Source of the DNA: Chloroflexota bacterium
GTDB taxonomy: Bacteria > Chloroflexota > Anaerolineae > Anaerolineales > UBA4823
Length of the DNA stretch: 5,824 nucleotides
NCBI GenBank assembly: GCA_021849525.1
Contig: JAJZSS010000127.1
Location: forward strand, 1 to 5,824
Direction: 5' to 3'
Of this stretch, positions 1 to 5,363 are shown piece after piece (position 1 is the stretch's first letter; every line of letters begins with the position of its first letter). The notes under the pieces were generated by a model, which worked only from the letters and a program-made list of their open reading frames with translations, was not told where the DNA came from and searched no databases. The position numbers were made by a program, and so were the translations under genes.

Positions 1-17
1 CGTCAAACCCAAGCCCG

Positions 18-344
18 CTATTTATCGGCCTGGGCGCCTAACAAAGCTGGAGAAACAAACGGCATATCGCAGGCGACGACCATGACCGTATCATAGTGCG
101 CCGCGTGCAGGGCCGTGTACAACCCGCTCAGCGCGCCACGGTCGGGGATGATATCCGGGTAAAGCGGCAGGCCTACAAAGCTATAATTTTCAGGATGGTT
201 GGTGGTGACCAGTACCTCATCTGCCAGATGACTCAGGCGGGTGATCCCCCGCTGGATCAATGGCTGCCCCAAGAAAGGGAGGAGGGCCTTATCCTGGCCC
301 ATGCGGCGGGACTGCCCGCCAGCCTGAATGACTAAACTGCGCAT
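18..344 (-). CDS. mobA: MobA-like molybdenum cofactor guanylyltransferase, N-terminal half, apparently interrupted
   Basis: MobA-family enzymes transfer GMP from GTP to molybdopterin in the cytoplasm to make the guanine dinucleotide form of the cofactor. The visible 108 residues carry the family's nucleotide-binding signature AGGQSRRMGQDKALLPF at residues 8-24, a DIIPDRGALSGLYTAL segment at 64-79 (the usual D..pg.GPL.Gi..aL), and CDMPFVS at 92-98, whose Asp is expected to bind the metal. Family members are usually about 190-200 residues, so roughly the last half is missing. TAG at 18-20 ends the frame and a second in-frame TGA lies at 3-5. Skipping one base at the stop gives SGLGFD, which fits the place where MobA proteins usually read (G)xDVVVP. 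This suggests a frameshift, but only six codons can be seen. ATG 342-344 places the first beta strand directly at the N-terminus. No Shine-Dalgarno sequence precedes it; a TATAAT seven bases upstream suggests leaderless transcription. The MobA family call is firm; whether the gene is intact is not known. Confidence 0.8.
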   Translation of the reverse strand: MRSLVIQAGGQSRRMGQDKALLPFLGQPLIQRGITRLSHLADEVLVTTNHPENYSFVGLPLYPDIIPDRGALSGLYTALHAAHYDTVMVVACDMPFVSPALLGAQADK

Positions 345-383
345 GGTTTTGATTATAATAGAATCATCTCATGGCGGGCAGTC
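310..383. repeat. 12-bp perfect inverted repeat straddling the mobA-like promoter and start codon
   Basis: GACTGCCCGCCA at 310-321 is the exact reverse complement of TGGCGGGCAGTC at 372-383, with 50 bases between the arms. The left arm lies inside the mobA-like coding region, over codons for the AGGQS part of the nucleotide-binding motif. The right arm lies upstream of the TATAAT box. The pair therefore encloses the -10 element and the ATG. It could be a two-site operator or chance in GC-rich DNA. A long-stem RNA hairpin is possible only if transcription starts beyond 383. Confidence 0.5.
352..357 (-). promoter_or_regulatory. Consensus -10 box for the mobA-like gene, suggesting a leaderless transcript
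   Basis: On the minus strand TATAAT matches the sigma-70 -10 consensus at all six positions. Seven bases separate it from the ATG, so the expected transcription start falls at or beside the start codon. No ribosome binding site lies in between. No convincing -35 hexamer is found at 16-18 bp spacing (the 17-bp position reads TGCCCG). The motif is seen directly; promoter activity is inferred. Confidence 0.5.
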
Positions 384-459
384 TGCTCGACCGGAGATTT
401 ACCTGAACGTGCCTGTTGCGTTGCTCCCCTACTTATTATGGTAAATTGCAGGTGTTGAT

Positions 460-463
460 GGAG
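460..463 (+). promoter_or_regulatory. Ribosome binding site of the amrS-like gene
   Basis: GGAG lies eight bases before ATG 472, a normal Shine-Dalgarno spacing. An in-frame TAA at 442-444, with no ATG, GTG or TTG between it and 472, fixes this start. A TATTAT sequence at 434-439 could be a -10 box, but no good -35 partner is visible, so a promoter here is only tentative. Confidence 0.6.
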
Positions 464-471
464 TAGATCGC

Positions 472-1590
472 ATGCTAACACTGGGTGAGTATTTAGACGA
501 TTTAACGACCGAGGGCGAGCTGGTGGAAACCCTGGAGGAGGGAGCGGTGCGGTGTGTGGCCTGTGGGCATCGCTGCCTGATCCGCCTGGGGCGGCGCGGT
601 ATCTGCCAGGTGCGCTTTAATCAAGATGGTGTATTACGGGTTCCCTGGGGCTATGTCGCGGCGCTGCAGGCTGATCCAATCGAGAAAAAACCCTTTTTCC
701 ATGTCTTTCCCGGCGCCGATGCCCTGACCTTCGGGATGTTGGGCTGTGATTTCCACTGCGCTTACTGCCAAAACCACCTCACCTCCCAGGCAATGCGCGA
801 CCCGGAGTCGGATATTGCAGCCTCGTTGGTGCGGAAAATCACCCCGGCGCAAATGACCGAACTGGCGCTGCGAGCCAGAGCGCAGGTGATTGTGTCTTCC
901 TATAATGAGCCGTTGATTACCTCGGAATGGGCGGTGAGTGTGTTTCAGGAGGCGCTAAAGGCAGGCCTACGCTGTGCATACGTCTCTAATGGTAACGCCA
1001 CTCCCGAGGTGCTGCGTTATTTGCGGCCTTATCTCTCGGCTTACAAGATCGACTTGAAGACCATGCAGGATCGCCAGTACCGCAGCCTGGGTGGCGTGCT
1101 GCAGCATGTGCTGGACAGCATCCGGTTCGCGCATGAGCTCGGCTTATGGGTAGAGGTGGTCACCCTGGTTGTGCCTGGTTTCAACGACAGCACAGAAGAA
1201 TTGCTGGATGCGGCACGTTATATCCGTTCAGTTTCACCGGACATCCCCTGGCATGTGACCGCGTTTCACCCGGATTACAAGATGCTGGAGCCTGAGCCAA
1301 CCTCAGTGAAAACGATCCTGCGCGCCGCCGAGATAGGGCAGGAAGCCGGTTTGTATTTTGTCTATGCCGGGAACATCCCCAGGCGGGTGGGCGAGTATGA
1401 GAATACGTACTGCCCGGCTTGCCACGCGTTGCTTGTCGAGCGCACCGGTTATACGGTCCATGGCTACTACCTGACCGAATCGGGCACATGCCCGCAGTGC
1501 GGGAAGGCGGTACCGGGTGTCTGGCCCGAAAATGCCCAACAGGTGCGCCTGGGAGGGCCGGGCATCCCCCGCTGGGTGAGGAACCGCTAA
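472..1590 (+). CDS. amrS: AmmeMemoRadiSam system radical SAM enzyme (AmrS / PflA-activase-like)
   Basis: This is a complete 372-residue cytoplasmic radical SAM protein of the COG1180 group, related to pyruvate formate-lyase activating enzymes. The 4Fe-4S/SAM motif CDFHCAYC occupies residues 92-99 (Cys92, Cys96, Cys99). The AmrS-type N-terminal element CVACGHRC...RRGIC (28-45) gives Cys28, Cys31, Cys35 and Cys45. Further core motifs are YNEP (144-147), SNGN (172-175), KIDLK (192-196), TLVVPGFND (231-239), HVTAFHPDYKM (261-271) and YAGNIP (298-303). A zinc-ribbon-like C-terminus, CPAC (314-317) and CPQC (340-343), ends in the typical PGVW (348-351). About 20 further residues extend beyond that. 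The presence of both flanking Cys modules favours AmrS over a classical glycyl-radical activase. Partners of this family (AMMECR1-like AmrA, Memo-like AmrB) are not in the window, nor is a glycyl-radical enzyme. The substrate is not established to my knowledge. The gene converges on the acyltransferase gene with two bases between stops. Confidence 0.9.
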   Translation: MLTLGEYLDDLTTEGELVETLEEGAVRCVACGHRCLIRLGRRGICQVRFNQDGVLRVPWGYVAALQADPIEKKPFFHVFPGADALTFGMLGCDFHCAYCQNHLTSQAMRDPESDIAASLVRKITPAQMTELALRARAQVIVSSYNEPLITSEWAVSVFQEALKAGLRCAYVSNGNATPEVLRYLRPYLSAYKIDLKTMQDRQYRSLGGVLQHVLDSIRFAHELGLWVEVVTLVVPGFNDSTEELLDAARYIRSVSPDIPWHVTAFHPDYKMLEPEPTSVKTILRAAEIGQEAGLYFVYAGNIPRRVGEYENTYCPACHALLVERTGYTVHGYYLTESGTCPQCGKAVPGVWPENAQQVRLGGPGIPRWVRNR

Positions 1591-1592
1591 GT

Positions 1593-2642
1593 TTAAGGGG
1601 CCGGGCGGCGTAAAGTAGCGCGCATTACGCGCCGGTCAATGCCGCCAAAGCGATATTTGTAATCCTCATCGCCGCGCATGAAGTCGAAGCTGTGGCGCTT
1701 ATGTTGGATTGCCCACTGGATCAAATAGCCCAGCAGCACCCAGCCTGGCGAGAACGACCCCAGATCGAAATTGATCCCTGAGTTGTAGACCCAGATCTGG
1801 TTCGCATAATCGAAGTTCAAATAGGCGGCGGCTTTTTCACCATTGATCTCGATGAATGCAAGCTGCAGCCAGCCGGCTTTGAATGCCGCCTGGGCAGCCA
1901 GCTGCATCTGGGCGCGCATCTCCGGGGTGAGAAAGGCTTTTTTCTCGGGATCGTAGGCCATCAGGTCGAAGAAAGCCTCGACCTCCTCAGCCAGCTTTGA
2001 CTGGTCATTGGCGATGTACCAGCGCACGGAGTATTCCGGGCTCTCGATACGGCGCATTTTACGGCGGATTTCGTGGCGCTGTTTCTTGTCGATCCCGGCC
2101 AGGTAGCTTTCCCATTCACCGGCCAGGGGTATCGCGGGACAGTGCTGCAATTTCTCGGCCTGATAGGCCCAACCGCTCGTTTGAGCGGCTGCTTGCAAAG
2201 CGCCTAGAGTGGGTGAGGTCTCGATCAGGTTATAACAATCCAGCAGCGCCCAGGCCGGCAGGTCGGGGCTGGAAGCAAGAAAATCCAGCAGGGCTGGGAC
2301 AAAGGCGCTGAGATCCTCTGGAGCTACGATCAGATCCAGATAGTCCGATATCTCAATGCTGCCCAGCAGCATCAGCGCCGGCTCGCTGTCGCGGTTAAGG
2401 GTGAAGAACAGGGGTGCGATGCCGGCCAGGCTGCCATCTGGGCGGCGACCTGTGATCAGGCATAGATCCGGTTCTGGGCCAGTTGATTTTTTCCACTCTC
2501 CGCCGCCGAGTGTCTGCCACCAGGCAAACAGAAATTCGTGGCGGAGAAATGGCACGTGACTTGCACTCTTTTCCAGCAGATCGTTCCATTCCTCTGCCAG
2601 GCTTTGAAATTCAGCGGTAGAACGCAGGAGGGTTAGCTGCAT
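1593..2642 (-). CDS. GNAT-fold acyltransferase of the CelD/BcsL (Acetyltransf_6) type
   Basis: This is a complete 349-residue soluble protein with the two-lobed pattern of the CelD/BcsL family (COG5653, BioF2-like Acetyltransf_6). The N-terminal lobe shows EEWNDLLEKS...VPFLRHEFLFAWW (residues 17-42). A basic segment KKQRHEIRRKMRR at 186-198 opens the second lobe. The C-terminus has the conserved SPGWVLL (298-304) and FDFMRGDEDYKYRFG (319-333), the most diagnostic family motif. Members transfer acyl groups and are often tied to cell-envelope polysaccharide or peptidoglycan-related work, but the substrate here cannot be read from sequence or neighbours. An in-frame TGA upstream, with no other start codon in between, fixes the ATG at 2640-2642. 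A GGGGA element on the coding strand (positions 2652-2656) gives a usable Shine-Dalgarno site. The gene is divergent from the large membrane protein gene and convergent with amrS. No intrinsic terminator with a T-run is seen at its 3' end. Confidence 0.85.
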   Translation of the reverse strand: MQLTLLRSTAEFQSLAEEWNDLLEKSASHVPFLRHEFLFAWWQTLGGGEWKKSTGPEPDLCLITGRRPDGSLAGIAPLFFTLNRDSEPALMLLGSIEISDYLDLIVAPEDLSAFVPALLDFLASSPDLPAWALLDCYNLIETSPTLGALQAAAQTSGWAYQAEKLQHCPAIPLAGEWESYLAGIDKKQRHEIRRKMRRIESPEYSVRWYIANDQSKLAEEVEAFFDLMAYDPEKKAFLTPEMRAQMQLAAQAAFKAGWLQLAFIEINGEKAAAYLNFDYANQIWVYNSGINFDLGSFSPGWVLLGYLIQWAIQHKRHSFDFMRGDEDYKYRFGGIDRRVMRATLRRPAP

Positions 2643-2651
2643 TGAGTATCT

Positions 2652-2656
2652 TCCCC
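2652..2656 (-). promoter_or_regulatory. Ribosome binding site of the acyltransferase gene
   Basis: Coding-strand GGGGA ends nine bases before the ATG at 2642. It is purine-rich but not a perfect Shine-Dalgarno match. No clear promoter for this gene was found. TAAAAT at 2725-2730 on the minus strand is a weak -10 candidate and lacks a good -35. Confidence 0.4.
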
Positions 2657-2734
2657 ATCATGAATAAGTGGAATGAGTAAAGCGTCCGAGGGGATAGCTC
2701 TGGCGCGGAACTCATCTATCCTGCATTTTACCAG

Positions 2735-2740
2735 TATAAT
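2735..2740 (+). promoter_or_regulatory. Consensus -10 box upstream of the large membrane protein gene
   Basis: TATAAT matches the -10 consensus perfectly and ends 43 bases before ATG 2784, giving an expected leader of about 35 bases. No clear -35 hexamer is present at 16-18 bp spacing. Two copies of CCAGT (2731-2735 and 2745-2749) sit on either side of the box with a 14-bp period. A short inverted repeat GGATAG/CTATCC (2692-2697 and 2716-2721) lies upstream, overlapping where a -35 element would be. Either could be an activator or repressor site, but both are short enough to be chance. Confidence 0.5.
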
Positions 2741-2783
2741 TTGTCCAGTTAGATTTCCTCATCCTTGAAACTGTAAGATGTGA

Positions 2784-5297
2784 ATGACCATGTCCCAAGC
2801 CTTAGACCTTCATCTACTCTCGCTGGTTCGCTCCGCCGGGCAAGACCAGATTGAACCGAGCGGACTGCATGTCGCCAGCCCGCCGCGCCGCGCTGCCCGC
2901 AGTCGCAAAGCCGACCAGCTCATTTTGCATCTGAGCCTGACAGGAAATGCGCCCCTGGCTCCTGCGCACCAGGACCAGCTCCTGGCGCGCCTGGCTCAGG
3001 TATATTTCCAGAGCTCCGGCTCGGTAACGGCAGCTTTGCGCAGCCTGGCAGAGGCGCTGAACAAGTATCTGCTCGAAAGAAATTTAAAAAATGCTGGCAG
3101 CGGGCGCCAGGCCATTGGCCTGCTCAACCTGGTTGTTTTCAAAGAGACCCAGCTCTACCTGGCCCAATCCGGGCCGATGCACGCGTACTTGCTGACCGCC
3201 GGGAACGCCCAGCATATCTATGATCCGCAGATTTCGGGGCGGGGCCTGGGTTTAAGCCGCAATACGCCCATCCGCTTTTTCCATGCCTCACTGGAGCCAA
3301 ACGATACTCTTTTACTGGCAGCCGAGACCGATTCCAGCTGGAGCCAGGCGACCCTGGCTGGTCTGCATGGGCAGGGCCCCGAGAGCCAGCGGCGTAAGCT
3401 GTTGGGCCGGGCCGGGTTGGATATCAATGCTTATTTGCTCCAGGCTCGCCCCGGTAAAGGGCTGGTGACGCGCCAGCCTGCTCAGCCAGCGCGCCCGCCT
3501 GCCTCTCCCGTGGAGACTCCGGTGGCCGCTGCGCCGGTTGCTGCTGATCTCGAGCGCACCCCGCAGCAACCGGAAAAATCTGGCCCCGCGGATATAGCTG
3601 CTTCGGAAGTCCAGCCGATTGAGTTTTCCACCCGGGTTACCCCCGGACAGGCGGCAGAGCCTTTTCACCCACCTGCCTCAGGTGAACCTGCCCCAGGTGA
3701 ACCTGCTACAGGCACGCCGGTTCCGGTTATGGATAAAGCCGATGAGTTGGAGCCAGAAGAAGAAGTAGACGAGACTGAGCTGACAGAAGAAGACCGGGCG
3801 GTAAGCGCCGAGCTGGACCAGGTACCCTGGAAGCCCCTGCCCCCGGATCGGACGCAGAGCGAGCAGCCTGTGACTGCCTCAGTGACTGAACAGGCTGCAC
3901 CGGTAATCCAACAATCCAGTCAGCCCGATGTGGTGCAACTAAAGCAGGCGACCCATGCCAGGCGCAGCGCGCGGCGCAAAGGAATAGATGCCGCTCCGCT
4001 AACCTCCGCCCTGGCTTCCGCCGGGCGTCCGATTGGCGGGCTAATGAGGGCGATGGGTCGCCAGTTGAAAACTATCCTGGCGCGGATATTACCGGACGAA
4101 ACGATATTCACCATTCCGACTCCAGTTATGGCTACGATCGCCCTGGCGGTTCCCTTGATCATTGTGGTGATCGCCACCGGGGTGTACACCCAGCTGGGTC
4201 GCTCGGTCCAGTACCACACTCTGTACACGCAAGCGGTCGAACAGGTTAAGTTGGCGGATGCGCAGACGGATCCCCAGGCCCGCAGGACGGGATTCCACCA
4301 GTCTCTGGCCCTGCTCGAGCAGGTGGAAGCTTACGGGGTCACCTCAGAAACCCAGGAAATGCGCCAGCACATCCAGCTTGCCATGGACGATCTGGATAAT
4401 GTCCGCCGGTTGAATTATCAGCCGGCAATTATTGGGGGACTGGCGGAAGATATTTCCGTTTCGCGGATGCTGGTGGTCGATAATGACCTGTATCTGCTGG
4501 ACCGGAACTCCGGGAAAGTATTGCGCGGGCGGGTGACGAACAATGGATACGAGATAGATCCTTCCTTCCAATGCGGTCCGGATGCGTCGCTGGTCTATCA
4601 AATTGGCCCGCTGGTGGATATCACCTATTCTCCAGACAACACGGTTAATGCGGCGGTCATGGGGATGGATGCCCGCGGCGGGATCATTAAGTGCAATACG
4701 GTCGGTTCGCCCGATGTGCAGGTGCTCACGCTCCCCAACCGGGTGGTGGATGGCGACCTGACCTCGCTGACTTATGAACAGGGCAACACATATGTTTTAG
4801 ACCCGCTTAACCGGGCAGTCTGGATCTATTGGAGCAGTAAATTCGATGAGGAACCGCAGTTCTTCTTCGGGGAAGAGGTCCCAAACCTGGATGATGTTGT
4901 GGACATGGCGGTGGAAAAGGAACAGCTATACCTGCTGCGCTCGAATGGCAATATGACCGTGTGCACGTACAGCGGACTGGTTGTTTCTCCTACGCGCTGC
5001 CTGGACCCGGTGCCGTATGTCGATTACCGGGCTGACCCGGCGGGTGTGCCGTTGCAGTGGCCGGATCCGTTTGGCGCGGTGTTAACGACTACCTCGCCCG
5101 ATCCATCCCTGTACCTGTTTTCGCCCCAGACCAACGGGGTGTTCCAATTTAGCCTGCGAACGCTGGCAATTCAGCGCCAATTTATGCCGGCTGAGGCATT
5201 GGGGAATGGGGCTGGAACCGCGCTGGCTGTGAATCCGGTGGATCGTATTCTAATCGTGGCAGTCCACCATCGCGTTTACTATGCTTTTATGCCTTAA
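2784..5297 (+). CDS. Single-pass membrane protein: degenerate PP2C/PPM-like cytoplasmic domain, linker, transmembrane helix, beta-propeller-like external domain
   Basis: This 837-residue protein matches no named gene I recognise. Residues about 43-224 read like a PPM/PP2C phosphatase core. GRQAIGLLNLVVF then LYLAQSGPMHAYLLTAG (108-140) parallels the PP2C strand pair ending in GDSRayl, but SGPM replaces GDSR. NDTLLLAAETDSSW (173-186) parallels DxLLLcSDGl, but without SDG. Metal-binding aspartates therefore appear lost, and I infer a pseudophosphatase. Residues 228-390 are a Pro/Ala/Glu-rich linker with an acidic run (321-337). Basic residues at 393-434 precede one transmembrane helix (446-469), predicting N-in/C-out. 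A helical stalk (473-545) follows. Residues 548-837 hold about six repeated strand-rich units near 561, 606, 655, 702, 760 and 812, suggesting a beta-propeller. All four Cys (597, 637, 727, 739) are in this external part. A TGA at 2781-2783 directly before the ATG bounds the start; ATG 2790 is an alternative. The Shine-Dalgarno sequence is weak. A terminator follows, and the PP2C gene downstream is convergent. Confidence 0.75.
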   Translation: MTMSQALDLHLLSLVRSAGQDQIEPSGLHVASPPRRAARSRKADQLILHLSLTGNAPLAPAHQDQLLARLAQVYFQSSGSVTAALRSLAEALNKYLLERNLKNAGSGRQAIGLLNLVVFKETQLYLAQSGPMHAYLLTAGNAQHIYDPQISGRGLGLSRNTPIRFFHASLEPNDTLLLAAETDSSWSQATLAGLHGQGPESQRRKLLGRAGLDINAYLLQARPGKGLVTRQPAQPARPPASPVETPVAAAPVAADLERTPQQPEKSGPADIAASEVQPIEFSTRVTPGQAAEPFHPPASGEPAPGEPATGTPVPVMDKADELEPEEEVDETELTEEDRAVSAELDQVPWKPLPPDRTQSEQPVTASVTEQAAPVIQQSSQPDVVQLKQATHARRSARRKGIDAAPLTSALASAGRPIGGLMRAMGRQLKTILARILPDETIFTIPTPVMATIALAVPLIIVVIATGVYTQLGRSVQYHTLYTQAVEQVKLADAQTDPQARRTGFHQSLALLEQVEAYGVTSETQEMRQHIQLAMDDLDNVRRLNYQPAIIGGLAEDISVSRMLVVDNDLYLLDRNSGKVLRGRVTNNGYEIDPSFQCGPDASLVYQIGPLVDITYSPDNTVNAAVMGMDARGGIIKCNTVGSPDVQVLTLPNRVVDGDLTSLTYEQGNTYVLDPLNRAVWIYWSSKFDEEPQFFFGEEVPNLDDVVDMAVEKEQLYLLRSNGNMTVCTYSGLVVSPTRCLDPVPYVDYRADPAGVPLQWPDPFGAVLTTTSPDPSLYLFSPQTNGVFQFSLRTLAIQRQFMPAEALGNGAGTALAVNPVDRILIVAVHHRVYYAFMP
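3679..3706 (+). repeat. 13-bp tandem direct repeat in the linker coding region
   Basis: CAGGTGAACCTGC occurs at 3679-3691 and again at 3694-3706, a period of 15 bp, encoding a doubled GEPA-type pentapeptide (residues about 300-309). Each copy also contains the small palindrome CAGGT-GA-ACCTG. The most likely origin is slippage in a low-complexity Pro/Glu-rich linker. Confidence 0.6.
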
Positions 5298-5327
5298 ATC
5301 AATCAGCAGGAATTGAATTTGACGCAG

Positions 5328-5363
5328 GCTGCCTGGTGTGAAAATTACCAGGCAGCTTTTTTT
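5328..5363 (+). terminator. Strong intrinsic terminator of the large membrane protein gene
   Basis: A perfect 10-bp stem, GCTGCCTGGT (5328-5337) with ACCAGGCAGC (5347-5356), encloses a nine-base loop and is followed by seven T residues (5357-5363). It begins 30 bases after the TAA of the plus-strand gene. On the minus strand the stem is not followed by a T-run, so it should act mainly rightward. The T-run overlaps the stop codon of the convergent PP2C gene. Confidence 0.9.

Noticed and set aside
96..335. 79-codon open frame on the plus strand opposite the mobA-like gene
   Set aside because: It is the antisense shadow of a gene with clear MobA motifs; it has no recognisable domain and no ribosome binding site.
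434..447. TATTAT and TAAATT as possible -10 boxes for amrS
   Set aside because: Neither has a -35 partner at a suitable distance, so neither is listed as a separate promoter.
345..471. Possible riboswitch, such as a molybdenum cofactor-responsive RNA, between mobA-like and amrS genes
   Set aside because: The mobA-like transcript appears leaderless, and no multi-stem structure is apparent in 127 bases apart from the single inverted repeat.
1181..1489. 102-codon minus-strand open frame within amrS
   Set aside because: The overlapping plus-strand frame encodes conserved AmrS motifs throughout, and this one has no recognisable features.
3312..3668. 118-codon open frame on the minus strand inside the large membrane protein gene
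   Set aside because: It is Arg-, Gly- and Leu-rich antisense of GC-rich coding sequence, with no motif and no start signals.
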